In this document: piece after piece, positions 35,702-44,493 of the stretch
How positions within the stretch are numbered: the first letter of the stretch is position 1
How the letters are laid out: each line of letters starts with the position of its first letter
From: Streptomyces sp. NBC_00878
Lineage (GTDB): Bacteria; Actinomycetota; Actinomycetes; Streptomycetales; Streptomycetaceae
DNA: 64,000 nt
Direction of reading: 5' to 3'
Assembly: GCF_026341515.1 (NCBI RefSeq)
Contig: NZ_JAPEOK010000001.1
Location: 1,550,001 to 1,614,000, forward strand
Notes under the pieces: generated by a model
What the model saw: only the letters and a program-made list of their open reading frames with translations
Databases searched by the model: none
What the model was told of the DNA's origin: nothing
Made by a program: the position numbers and the translations under genes

Positions 35702-36117
35702 GGTGTCGAAACCCGCGAGGCCCTCCCCGGGGCCCGGCGGCAGGCCCAGTGTGGGGGAATCCGGAAGGACGCCGTCAGGGCGTGAACCCGGCGCGCGAGC
35801 GGAGTGGTGAGCGACGCGGAGGGCGCGCGACGAGGAAACGCTCCGGTCCAGGACGCGTTCACATGCGCTTACCCGCGGAAGGGGCCCAACGCCCCTGATT
35901 CGTCCACGGTTTCGAACCCGGGCTTCTCCTGTCCGGTGGGGTCAAAACGGCGTACTCCGCGAATTCATCAGATGGTGTGGATCAGCCGCCGTGCGGCCGT
36001 CTCGCCGTTCTTCCGCGCTGATGATCGGAGAGCGGCCGTCGCCTTCCGGGGGAACGCTGTCCGTGACGTTGGCATGCCCGGTCGCACGCACCATCCGACC
36101 AACAGAGACGAGTCATC
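35702..36117. other. Divergent intergenic region between the BVMO and urease operons
   Basis: 416 bp with no gene seen. It must hold promoters for the minus-strand oxygenase pair and the plus-strand urease operon. Several short GC-rich inverted repeats occur, for example GGGGCCCAACGCCCC near 35880, but none is clearly an operator. Confidence 0.5.
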
Positions 36118-36894
36118 GTGCATTTGACTCCGCATGAGCAGGAGCGCTTACTGATCCACGTGGCGGCCGACGTGGCGGGAAAGCGCCGCGAACGGGGGCT
36201 GCTTCTGAACTACCCCGAGACGATGGCCCTGCTATCCGTTCACGTCTTCGAGGCGGCGCGCGACGGTAAGACCGTCAGCGACATCATGGACTCGGGCCGA
36301 CGGGTGCTCACCCGTGACGACGTGATGGACGGCGTCCCGGAGATGATCAAGAACGTCCAGGTGGAGGCGACCTTCCCGGACGGCACCAAGCTGGTCACGA
36401 TCCACGACCCCATTCCGGAGGCCACTCAGGAGCCCGAGGTCTACCCGGGCAAGATCGAGCACCCCCTGCCGGCGCGCAGGCCGCAGTGCCCGGTCGACTG
36501 CGACGACACCGCCTCGTCCACCTGTTGCGATGCCTGCGAGGACGCCGCGTCCTGGCACCAGGCAATCGCGTTCAACAAGCACCTGCAGGACGACAAGAAG
36601 ACGATCAAGGTCAGGAACACGTCCGACCGTCCCATCCAGGTCGGCTCCCACTACCACTTCGCCGAGGTCAACCCCGGCCTCAAGGCGGTCGTGAACCCCG
36701 CCGGCACGCCCGTGACCTATGACGAGCTGTGGACGTGCGCCGAGGCGAAGGGGCGACGGCTCAACATCGCCGCGGGCACGTCCGTGCGGTTCGAACCAGG
36801 AGACGAGTGCTGCGTTGAGCTGGTGAAGATCGAAGGCGACGCCAAGAGCGACACCCGCAAGATTCAGGGACTGCGCAAGGGGATCGTCCGATGA
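36118..36894 (+). CDS. ureAB: Urease gamma-beta fusion with cysteine-rich insert
   Basis: A 258-aa fused urease subunit. Residues 1-100 are gamma ([60 protein letters not shown]). The rest is beta ([20 protein letters not shown], then [13 protein letters not shown] and [10 protein letters not shown]). Between the usual start of beta and its first strand lies an unusual insert with Cys124, 128, 136, 137 and 140 (C-x3-C-x7-CC-x2-C), absent from standard UreB; the C-terminal half adds more Cys ([15 protein letters not shown]). The start is GTG 36118. The ATG of ureC overlaps the stop (ATGA). It assembles with UreC in the cytosolic enzyme. Confidence 0.88.
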   Translation: MHLTPHEQERLLIHVAADVAGKRRERGLLLNYPETMALLSVHVFEAARDGKTVSDIMDSGRRVLTRDDVMDGVPEMIKNVQVEATFPDGTKLVTIHDPIPEATQEPEVYPGKIEHPLPARRPQCPVDCDDTASSTCCDACEDAASWHQAIAFNKHLQDDKKTIKVRNTSDRPIQVGSHYHFAEVNPGLKAVVNPAGTPVTYDELWTCAEAKGRRLNIAAGTSVRFEPGDECCVELVKIEGDAKSDTRKIQGLRKGIVR

Positions 36895-38879
36895 GCAGCC
36901 AGCCCGGGAAGACGGACCGGCAGAGGCCGAGCAACCTGCTGAAGAGGGCGGACTACACCGCTCTGTACGGGCCCACCACCAAGGATCGTGTCCGCCTTGC
37001 CGACACCGATCTCACGGTTGAGATCGAAGCCGACTGGAGTGGCGGACCGGAATACAGCGGCAACGAGATGATCTTCGGCGGCGGGAAGGTGATCCGCGAG
37101 TCGATGGGCATGTCCCACATCCCGAGGGACGGGGGCGGCAACACGGATCGCCTTCCCATGGACACGGTCATCACCGGGGCGCTGATCCTCGACTGGTGGG
37201 GTGTGGTCAAGGCCGACGTCGGCATCAGGGACGGCAAGGTTCACGCCATCGGCAAGGCGTACAACCCCGAGACGATGGACCCGATCGCGGTCTTCCAGGA
37301 GCCCGCACGTGAAAAGGGGAGCGAGCCGCTACCGGTGACGGCGACGAACTTCGCGGTCGGCCCGAGCACCGAGGTCATCTCCGGCAACGGCCGGATCCTC
37401 ACCGCGGGCGGTGTGGACACCCACGTTCACTTCATCTGCCCCGAGGAGATCCACGAGGCCCTGGCCTCGGGCGTGACCACTCTCATCGGCGGCGGCACCG
37501 GCCCAGCAGAAGGCAGCACGGCCACCACCGTGACCCCGGGCGAGTGGCACATCACCCGCGTCTTCGAAGCCCTGGACGACTACCCGGTCAACATCGGTCT
37601 GCTCGGCAAGGGCAGCACGATGAACGAAACCGCTCTGAACGAGCAGGTGGACGCCGGAGTCATCGGCTTCAAGATTCACGAAGACTGGGGCGCCACCCCT
37701 GCGGTGATCGACAAGGCGCTGGCCGTCTGCGAGAACCGCAAGGTCCAGCTCGCCTTGCACGCCGACTCGCTCAACGAGTCCGGTTTCCTGGAGGACACCA
37801 AGAAGGCCATCAACAAGCGTTCCATCCACATCTTCCATGTCGAGGGCGCCGGAGGGGGCCACGCCCCGGACATGATCGAGCTGGTCAAGGAGCCGAACGT
37901 CCTGCCCGCCTCGACCAACCCCACCCGGCCCTTCACGGTGAACACCGTCAAGGAGCACGTCGACATGATGGTTGTGTGCCACCACCTCAACCCGGACATT
38001 CCGGCGGACATGGCCTTCGCGGATTCCCGTATCCGCCCGTCCACCATGGCGGCGGAGGACCTCCTCCACGACATGGGCGCCATCTCGATGATGTCCTCGG
38101 ACGCCCAGGCAATGGGCCGCATCGGCGAGATGATCATGCGGACCTGGCAGACCGCGCATGTCATGAAGTGCCGCTATGGCCCGCTGCCCGAAGACCTGCA
38201 GAGCGCTAAAGTCCGAACGATCAAGGATGACAAAAAGGACCACTCCTACAACGAGGACGGGCTGCAGCCCAACGACAACCACCGGGCGCGCCGGTACGTC
38301 GCCAAATACACGGTCAACCCGGCGATCACCCACGGCATCGACGCGTACGTCGGTTCCGTGGAGACCGAGAAGCTTGCCGATCTTGTGCTGTGGGAGCCGA
38401 AGTTCTTCGGCGTCAGGACGCACATGGTCCTCAAGGGCGGCCAGCTCGCCTACGCGCAGGTCGGCGACGCCAATGCCTCGATCACGACGCCGCAGCCGTA
38501 CCTGCCGCGGGCGGTCTGGGGCTCCACCGGCCGTGCTCCGGGGAGCAACTCGGTGAACTTCGCCGCCCCGGGCGTGGCGGAGAAGTTGAACACCCGCTTC
38601 GTCTTCCGGGCCAGCGGCAACGCGGCCACGGAGGCGCAGACGGAGGGGCTCGGGCTCAGCAAGAAGTTCGTCGAGATCGCGGACACCCGGAACGTCAGGA
38701 AGACCGACATGAAGCTGAACGACACGGTGCCCAAGAGCCTCGAGGTCGACCACAACAGCTTCGAGGTCACCATCGGCGGTGCCACAACGAGCGATGCCCG
38801 CACCGAACTCAACGGTGCGACCGTACCGCGCTCCTACGTCACCGAAGTCCCCCTGGCGCAGCGGTACTTCCTCTTCTGA
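36891..38879 (+). CDS. ureC: Urease alpha subunit, long divergent form
   Basis: A 662-aa catalytic subunit; typical UreC has about 570. Nickel-site residues are conserved: His178/His180 (DTHVHFICP), the lysine to be carbamylated, Lys261 (GFKIHEDWG), His290 ([13 protein letters not shown]), His316 ([14 protein letters not shown]), Asp404 (SSDAQAMGR), and the mobile-flap Cys363-His364-His365. The extra length comes from an N-terminal lead, an insert before the GGVDTHVH strand (about residues 132-165), and a Lys/Asp-rich insert before [16 protein letters not shown] (about residues 435-465). It ends with the family's QRYFLF. It hydrolyses urea to ammonia and carbamate. A hairpin lies between it and ureF. 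Confidence 0.92.
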   Translation: MSSQPGKTDRQRPSNLLKRADYTALYGPTTKDRVRLADTDLTVEIEADWSGGPEYSGNEMIFGGGKVIRESMGMSHIPRDGGGNTDRLPMDTVITGALILDWWGVVKADVGIRDGKVHAIGKAYNPETMDPIAVFQEPAREKGSEPLPVTATNFAVGPSTEVISGNGRILTAGGVDTHVHFICPEEIHEALASGVTTLIGGGTGPAEGSTATTVTPGEWHITRVFEALDDYPVNIGLLGKGSTMNETALNEQVDAGVIGFKIHEDWGATPAVIDKALAVCENRKVQLALHADSLNESGFLEDTKKAINKRSIHIFHVEGAGGGHAPDMIELVKEPNVLPASTNPTRPFTVNTVKEHVDMMVVCHHLNPDIPADMAFADSRIRPSTMAAEDLLHDMGAISMMSSDAQAMGRIGEMIMRTWQTAHVMKCRYGPLPEDLQSAKVRTIKDDKKDHSYNEDGLQPNDNHRARRYVAKYTVNPAITHGIDAYVGSVETEKLADLVLWEPKFFGVRTHMVLKGGQLAYAQVGDANASITTPQPYLPRAVWGSTGRAPGSNSVNFAAPGVAEKLNTRFVFRASGNAATEAQTEGLGLSKKFVEIADTRNVRKTDMKLNDTVPKSLEVDHNSFEVTIGGATTSDARTELNGATVPRSYVTEVPLAQRYFLF

Positions 38880-38922
38880 TCCGACGCCTGTCCGGCCGTC
38901 GGCGCCGCCGCTTCGGCCGGGT

Positions 38923-38951
38923 CCCGGGCGGGCCTGGTGTGCCCGCCCGGG
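38923..38951. terminator. Hairpin between ureC and ureF
   Basis: Perfect 10-bp arms (CCCGGGCGGG at 38923-38932, complement at 38942-38951) with a 9-nt loop. The hairpin is 44 bp after the ureC stop and 45 bp before ureF. It could attenuate transcription so that less accessory protein than enzyme is made, or protect the mRNA end. Confidence 0.6.
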
Positions 38952-38995
38952 ATACCGCGCCCCCATCCGACCCTGTGAAAGGCAGCCGCTCGCAC

Positions 38996-39670
38996 ATGAG
39001 CCGCGCAGCCCTGCTCCTTCTGACCGATGGCCGCTTTCCCGCCGGCGGGCACGCCCACTCCGGCGGCGTCGAGGCCGCCGTCGCCCACGGAGCCGTACAC
39101 GACACCCACAGCCTGGAGGCGTTCTGCCGCGGGCGCCTGCACACCACCGGTCTGACGACGGCCGGGCTCGCCGCCGCAGCCGCCGGCGGATACGACCCGC
39201 TGCTGCTCGACGACGCCGCCGACGCGCGCACCCCCGCCCCCGCACTGCGTGCCGTCGCCCGCAGGCTCGGCCGGCAGATGATGCGCGCCGCCCGTGCCAC
39301 CTTTCCGTCCGCCGAACTCGAAAACCTGGCCGCCGCGCGTCCCCAGGGCGCCCACCAGCCCATCGTCCTGGGCCTCGCCGCCCACGCCGCCGGACTCGCC
39401 CCGCTGGACGCCGCCTATGCCGCCGCGTACGAGAACATCGGCGGCCCGGCCACCGCAGCGGTGCGCCTGCTGAGCCTCGACCCGCTCGACGCCTCGGGGC
39501 TACTGGCCCGCCTCGCCCCCGAAATCGACGACGTCGCACAAGCCGCGGCCGACGCCGCGAACCGTGCCACGACCGAGGGCCTCGATGCCCTGCCGTCGGC
39601 CTCCTCACCCCTGCTGGACATCACCGGGGAGCAGCACGCCGCCTGGTCCGTCCGGCTCTTCACCTCCTGA
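38996..39670 (+). CDS. ureF: Urease accessory protein UreF
   Basis: A 224-aa all-helical chaperone that with UreG and UreD/H delivers nickel to apo-urease. Family features are the start LLLLTDGRFPAGGHAHSGG (Ser/Gly-rich turn), SLEAFCRGRL, the helix GRQMMRAAR and the conserved AAYENIGGPATAAVRLL. The ATG at 38996 lies 116 bp after ureC; the long frame running upstream is a shadow of ureC. The next gene is ureG, 37 bp on. No ureE is present, which is usual for streptomycetes. Confidence 0.88.
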   Translation: MSRAALLLLTDGRFPAGGHAHSGGVEAAVAHGAVHDTHSLEAFCRGRLHTTGLTTAGLAAAAAGGYDPLLLDDAADARTPAPALRAVARRLGRQMMRAARATFPSAELENLAAARPQGAHQPIVLGLAAHAAGLAPLDAAYAAAYENIGGPATAAVRLLSLDPLDASGLLARLAPEIDDVAQAAADAANRATTEGLDALPSASSPLLDITGEQHAAWSVRLFTS

Positions 39671-39707
39671 CCGCCACTGAACGCCCGGATTCCCAAACGG
39701 AGTTGCC

Positions 39708-40393
<686 letters not shown>

Positions 40394-40397
<4 letters not shown>

Positions 40398-41248
40398 GCC
40401 CCTCCACCAAACTCACCGCCATCTGCGCCACGTCCGACCTCGACATTCCCCCAGCCGGCGACCAGGAGCCCGCCGGACACCCCGACGGCGTGCATGCCAC
40501 CGCCCGCATCCGCGCCGCGCACAACGGACGCGTCACCACCCTCCCGCAGTTGCGCAGCGACGGCCCCTTCCACCTGCGGCGCCTGCGCACCCAGGGCAGT
40601 GCCGCCGCGGTGGGGATCATCGGCGCGATGAGCGCCCCGCTCGGTGGCGACCGGCTCACCCTCGACATCACCGCCGAGGACCGGGCCGAGCTGGAAGTCA
40701 CCACGGCCGCCGCCACACTCGCCCTGCGCGGTCCCACCACCGACGCGGCCACCTACGACGTGCGCATCACCGCCGGAGAACACGCCCATCTGCGCTGGCT
40801 ACCACAGCCCCTGATCAGCGCCGCCGACAGCAACCTGCGGCAGACGTACACCATCGAACTCGCCGCCACCTCACGGCTGACCCTGCGAGAAGAGCAACTC
40901 CTGGGCCGGGCCGACGAGGAACCAGGCCACCTCGTCAGCCGGATCCTGGTCCACCGTGCCGGGCGCCCGCTACTCGACCAGCACACGGCCTACGGAGCCC
41001 CAGAACCCGGCTGGGACGGCCCGGCCGTCCTCAACGGACACCGCGCCGTCGGGCAACTCCTGATCGTGGACCCACGCCTCGACCACCGACAAGACCCCAT
41101 AGTGCTCGGCGACGGCACCAAGAACGGGTGCGCCGTCCTCGCACCACTGGCCGGCGGGCCCGCACTACTCGCCACCGCCATCGCACCCAGCGCGTCAACT
41201 CTGCGGAAACTGCTCGACGAGGCACACGCACACGCCCTCGACCGCTAG
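40394..41248 (+). CDS. ureD: Urease accessory protein UreD/UreH
   Basis: A 284-aa beta-helical scaffold that binds apo-urease and recruits UreF-UreG. Family landmarks: [16 protein letters not shown] near residue 55, [41 protein letters not shown] and [20 protein letters not shown]. The ATG at 40394 overlaps the ureG TGA. It ends the urease operon; no terminator could be pinned in the next 300 bp. Confidence 0.9.
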
Positions 41249-41557
41249 CGCGGATGGGCTGCCAACCGGGCGGGCGACGGGACCCAGCGTCGGACCAGTC
41301 GCTACTGAGGTTTGAGATGAGCGGCTGCCCGCCGGATCGTCGGTCACGGCGGCGGACACGTGAATGCTGCTGTCTGGATCGAAGAAACTCGGGCAGCCGG
41401 TCCCGGGCGATGCGCCTACTGCCCTGACCAATGGTCCGCTGGTAAGCGGACCAGCGGCAGTAACTGCTTGTGACCGCCGGACGAATCGAGGAAACTTCCG
41501 CAGCGCCCCACCGGCCACAGGCAGTGGGCCCTTGTCGAGGGTGTCCGCGATCGGGGG
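41249..41557. other. Intergenic between ureD and the CRISPR relic
   Basis: About 310 bp without a recognisable gene. Short inverted repeats occur, for example GGTCCGCTGGTAAGCGGACC near 41430. If the array at 41558 was once active, its leader would have been here or on the other side. No AT-rich leader is obvious. Confidence 0.4.
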
Positions 41558-41768
41558 GCCATCCCCGCGGGTGCGGGGATGGTCCCGTCTCGCCGAGCTT
41601 GCCCTGACCTAGGAGGCTCTGCTCCCCGCACCCGCGGGGTGGCCCGTCCATTCGCCAGAAGTGCGGAATGTGGGCGTCCTGCTCCCCGCTCCCGCCGGGA
41701 TGATCCCGGCTCAATAACCCGCCTCCGGAGAGGGCGAAGTCCCCGCCGTCACCGCGGGGTGTTCGCCA
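41558..41768 (+). CRISPR. Decayed type I-E-like CRISPR array, four repeat units
   Basis: Repeat-like units sit at 41558-41586 (29 nt), 41619-41646 (28 nt, one base lost), 41679-41707 (29 nt) and a poor one at 41736-41768. They share the core CTCCCCGC...GCGGGGATGGTCCC of actinobacterial I-E repeats; by eye units 1 and 3 match that consensus at about 23-24 of 29 positions. The two spacers between units 1-2 and 2-3 are each exactly 32 nt, the I-E norm; the third is shorter. The repeats differ from each other, so the array is degenerating. No cas gene is in the window. Confidence 0.7.
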
Positions 41769-41774
41769 CTCCGG

Positions 41775-42053
41775 GCCGGGGTGGCCGCCGGCGTCGGAGC
41801 CGGTCCACTTCTGGGCGCGCTGGAAGTCAGCGACGTTGAGGCGGTCCGCCTCGCCCCAATCGCGGGACGGGCCGACGCGGTAGTGCTTCCCGAGGCCCTT
41901 GCTCACAAGCTGCTGCCCAAGCGCGAGAATCGACCCGTTCGACTTGCCGGGACCGAAGACGCTGCGGCCGGGGAACGCCGGCGCCCCCGGCTTGGGCATC
42001 GCCCCTGTGGTGGGCCACTTCGGCATCGGGCCCGGGTCGGTGTGCAAAATCAC
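41775..42053 (-). pseudogene. Peptidoglycan-binding domain relic
   Basis: The minus-strand frame reads VILHTDPGPMPKWP, PGAPAFPGRSVFGPGKSNGS, LALGQQLVSKGLGKHYRVG, WGEADRLNVADFQRAQKWTG and GHPGPEW. This is the repeat of Streptomyces peptidoglycan-binding/lysin proteins (FGPGK...LG..L...G.G..Y..GP...W..AD...FQ.AQGW.G.DADG.PGP.TW). The catalytic part is absent and the frame is lost at the end of the domain. It is probably what is left of a secreted endopeptidase or muramidase gene. Confidence 0.65.
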
Positions 42054-42239
42054 CCGCCCTGACGCCCTGACGCCCTGATGCCACCACCGAATCCTTGACT
42101 TCGCGGCATTGGTCCAGAAGCTGCCGGTGACGTGCGCGAGTCAATCGCACGACGCGGCGGGCGAGTTGAAGCGGGTGGGTTCGGGCGCGTGCAACAACAA
42201 CAGGGCCTCCGGGAACCGCTCGGAATGGGGTCGCACCCC

Positions 42240-42355
42240 CGAGCCACCAAGAGGCCCTGCCTTCGTGCGCGTACCGCCGGAAGATCACCCGACCAGGAAC
42301 TCCGCTCGATCCACACGTTCCCAGATCGGTTCGGATACGGCTTCTCAACTAGACG
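42240..42355 (-). mobile_element. End of an IS5-type element (relic), homologous to 50712-50825
   Basis: Read on the minus strand, this stretch contains AGAAGCCGTAT, CGAACGTGTGG-like, GGTGATCTTCC, GTACGCGCA and CAGGGCCTC in the same order and spacing as the plus-strand sequence at 50712-50825, which precedes an IS5-type transposase. It is therefore an isolated, inverted copy of the same IS end, with no transposase attached. Confidence 0.65.
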
Positions 42356-42360
42356 CATAC

Positions 42361-42699
42361 CTAGCAGGCGGTGACGTCGGCCCCGGGATCCGGCACCGTC
42401 ATGGCCCAGGTCCCCATGGCCTCCAAGACGTCGCGCAGCCCTGTGCCGAGAGGGGTGAGCGCATACTCGACGCGCGGCGGGATCTCCGCGTAGGTCGTGC
42501 GGGTCACGATGCCGTGCCGCTCGAACTGGCGCAGTCGGCTGGTCAGGGTGTGCGGACTGATGCCGGGCAGGGCCTCGCGCAGCTCGGTGAAGCGGTGGGG
42601 GCCGTTCAACAGTTCGCGCACGATCAGGGTGGCCCACGGACCGTTGAGCAGGGCGAGGAACCGGGCGACACCGCACTCGGGCAGAAAGGAGTCCGTCAC
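42361..42699 (-). CDS. HxlR-family transcriptional regulator
   Basis: A 112-aa winged-helix protein. The conserved core is LNGPWATLIVRELLNGPHRF, ELREALPGISPHTLTSRLR, and GIVTRTTYAEIPPRVEYALT with the beta-wing. Members often sense quinones or aldehydes through an N-terminal Cys; a Cys is present at position 9 (PECGVARF). The start is GTG 42699. It is divergent from an NmrA-like reductase gene across a long inverted repeat (42716-42758) that is the probable operator. Confidence 0.88.
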   Translation of the reverse strand: MTDSFLPECGVARFLALLNGPWATLIVRELLNGPHRFTELREALPGISPHTLTSRLRQFERHGIVTRTTYAEIPPRVEYALTPLGTGLRDVLEAMGTWAMTVPDPGADVTAC

Positions 42700-42715
42700 A
42701 TTTTTGACTGTACCC

Positions 42716-42758
42716 CATTAGTGCAGTTGATGTAACTGATGCATCGCATGCACTAATG
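42716..42758. promoter_or_regulatory. Long inverted repeat in the HxlR/NmrA promoter region
   Basis: Perfect 10-bp arms CATTAGTGCA (42716-42725) and TGCACTAATG (42749-42758), centre to centre 33 bp apart, or three helical turns. The sequence between them also holds GTTGATGTAACTGATGC with near-dyad symmetry. This fits binding of an HxlR dimer pair and autorepression. Confidence 0.7.
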
Positions 42759-42763
42759 AAGCC

Positions 42764-43606
42764 ATGACCTACGTGATTCACGGCGCCACCGGCGCCCAGG
42801 GCGCCCCCGTCGTCGCCGCTCTCGCCGCCGCGGGCAAGCCCGTAACCGCTCTCACCCGCAACCCGGACGCCGTCGTGGACGGCGCACGCGTGGTGGCCGC
42901 CGACTACTCCTCCACGGAGGAACTGACCGAGGCATACCGCGGCGCAAACGGGGTGTTCGTCCACCTGCCGATGGTCTCCGAAGAGGACCGCCAGACCTAT
43001 GCGCGCAACATCATCGCCGCCGTCCGCGCAGCCCGCCCGGCCCGCGTGGTGCTCTCCACCAGCGGTGCCCCGACCGACCCCGACACCGGCGGCGCGGCCG
43101 CCATGCTGGCCAGCGGCCTGGCGGACAGCGGGGTGTCCCACGCGGTGATCGCACCCACGTTCTACCTGGAAAACCTCCTCATGCCGTTCGTCGTCGACAC
43201 GGTCCGCGAGCGGGGCGTCCTGCCCTACCCGATCCGCGCGGACTTCCCCGTCTCCTGGGCATCACACCTGGACATAGCCGATGCCGCCGTCGCCCTGTTC
43301 GACCGATCGGACGTCACCGGCGTGGTCTCCGTCGGCCAGTATCCGGCGATCACCGGACCGGACCTGGCGAAAGCGTTCGGCGCCCGCTTCGGCCAGAACG
43401 TGGACTTCGAGCCGATCGCCCCCGAGCAGTTCCGCACTTCCATCGCACCGCTGATCGGCGAGGGCCCCGCCGCCGACGTCGCCGGACTCTACACAGCCAT
43501 GAGCACGCTTCCCGACCGCTCGATCGCACCGGAGAACTCCGCCCAGAAGTTGCTGGACATCACCCCCCGGACCACGAGCCAGTGGCTGGCCGACATCGGC
43601 CTCTGA
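42764..43606 (+). CDS. NmrA-like NAD(P)-binding oxidoreductase
   Basis: A 280-aa atypical short-chain dehydrogenase. The N-terminal dinucleotide motif is VIHGATGAQGAPVVAAL; the fold continues through VVAADYSSTEELTEAYRG, GVFVHLPMV and VVLSTSGAPTD. The classical Tyr-x3-Lys pair is not evident, so it may be a redox sensor or a quinone/NADPH reductase of the QorB/NmrA type. Divergence from an HxlR regulator supports a role in electrophile or quinone detoxification. Confidence 0.85.
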   Translation: MTYVIHGATGAQGAPVVAALAAAGKPVTALTRNPDAVVDGARVVAADYSSTEELTEAYRGANGVFVHLPMVSEEDRQTYARNIIAAVRAARPARVVLSTSGAPTDPDTGGAAAMLASGLADSGVSHAVIAPTFYLENLLMPFVVDTVRERGVLPYPIRADFPVSWASHLDIADAAVALFDRSDVTGVVSVGQYPAITGPDLAKAFGARFGQNVDFEPIAPEQFRTSIAPLIGEGPAADVAGLYTAMSTLPDRSIAPENSAQKLLDITPRTTSQWLADIGL

Positions 43607-43734
43607 CCGCAATCACTGCCGACTCGTCCGAACTCGGCAAGCAGGACTTGACAGACCGCCGCACCTCGTGGGCGGCCTGCCAAGTCCTCAAGAACCGCCG
43701 ACCGCCCGCACCTTGGGCCCGCACGCCCCACTTC

Positions 43735-44110
43735 CCCACGCTGAACTTGACAGGGAATGCTCCCGCTCGGCGACGAGCCGTCTCAAGTCGTCGCCGGTCG
43801 GGGTGTCCGGGCGGAGCCAGTTGCTGACATCCACGGCCAGTACGATCCGCCCGTCGGCCGCCCTCGGCAGCGGCAGACCGGCCGGCGTGCGGCGCAACCG
43901 CGTCGACTCCAACCGGCCCGTCCGCGCACAGGATCGCGTCGGTGAGCTCGAAGAGCGCATCGGCGCGGCGGTACAGGCAGTCGCAGAAGTCGACCCGAAA
44001 GTGGACAACACTCCCAATGCCTCGCCTGCGGGCGCGTCGACGGGGAAACTCATGGGCAGCGGCCGTTCTTTCATGCTTCGTTACTCGACATCTCGAAGCG
44101 TGAAGAACGG
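43735..44110 (-). pseudogene. IS701-like transposase relic
   Basis: The minus strand encodes MSFPVDAPAGEALGVLSTF, then in a shifted frame RVDFCDCLYRRADALFELTD and AILCADGP, then ADGRIVLAVDVSNWLRPD, consecutive parts of IS701-type transposases frequent in Streptomyces. About 80 residues between the last two parts are missing, the frame changes at least twice, and nothing follows the Asp-containing strand. Near the 5' end, CGGCCGTTCTT and AAGAACGGCCG form a long hairpin (about 44060-44115). 43607-43734 holds no gene. Confidence 0.7.
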
Positions 44111-44280
44111 CCGCGTCACGTGCCGCCGGTTCCCGGGGATCTCAGCAGGCCGAGCGACCTGCGACGTTAGACGCCAAGCTCAGGGACGTCGCCCCGCACG
44201 ACCTCGGCCCATGGCCCGCCAGGACCTCGTCGTCCGTGAGAAGAAGTACTGGCAGAGGCGCCGACTCAGTGCGGCTTCTG

Positions 44281-44311
44281 GTGCACGGAGTGGTGATTTC
44301 CCGTGCACGGA
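44281..44311. promoter_or_regulatory. Paired GTGCACGGA direct repeats upstream of the GMC oxidoreductase
   Basis: Two identical 9-mers at 44281-44289 and 44303-44311, spaced 22 bp start to start (two helical turns), about 180 bp before the GMC start. GTGCAC occurs again with 22-bp spacing before the aldehyde dehydrogenase (47215 and 47237). This is the arrangement expected for an AraC-family activator such as the one at 49733. Confidence 0.55.
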
Positions 44312-44444
44312 ACAGGGCCCGCCGTGAGGGGCGGCTTGGGCACACTGCCAGCAGTCCGGACGTTCACTCCCCGTTGCGGGCACGTGAAGTGGTGGTGCGC
44401 CTAGCCGTCCGGACGCCTGCCACGGGGGTGCGACCGTCGCCTCC

Positions 44445-44473
44445 GCCATGTCGGCGCTGCACGCCGACATGGC
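44445..44473. promoter_or_regulatory. Perfect 11-bp inverted repeat just upstream of the GMC gene
   Basis: Arms GCCATGTCGGC (44445-44455) and its complement (44463-44473) with a 7-nt centre, ending 20 bp before the ATG at 44494. It could be an operator or a leader hairpin. The region 44111-44444 otherwise shows no gene. Confidence 0.55.
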
Positions 44474-44493
44474 CACCAGTCACCGGAGAAACC

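Noticed and set aside
37329..39608. 759-codon open frame on the minus strand across ureC-ureF
   Set aside because: Shadow of the urease genes; composition is Arg/Gly noise and no motif is present.
41558..41707. Hairpin terminators after the urease operon
   Set aside because: Each block is self-complementary, but the 61/60-bp spacing with 32-nt gaps fits a CRISPR relic better than terminators.
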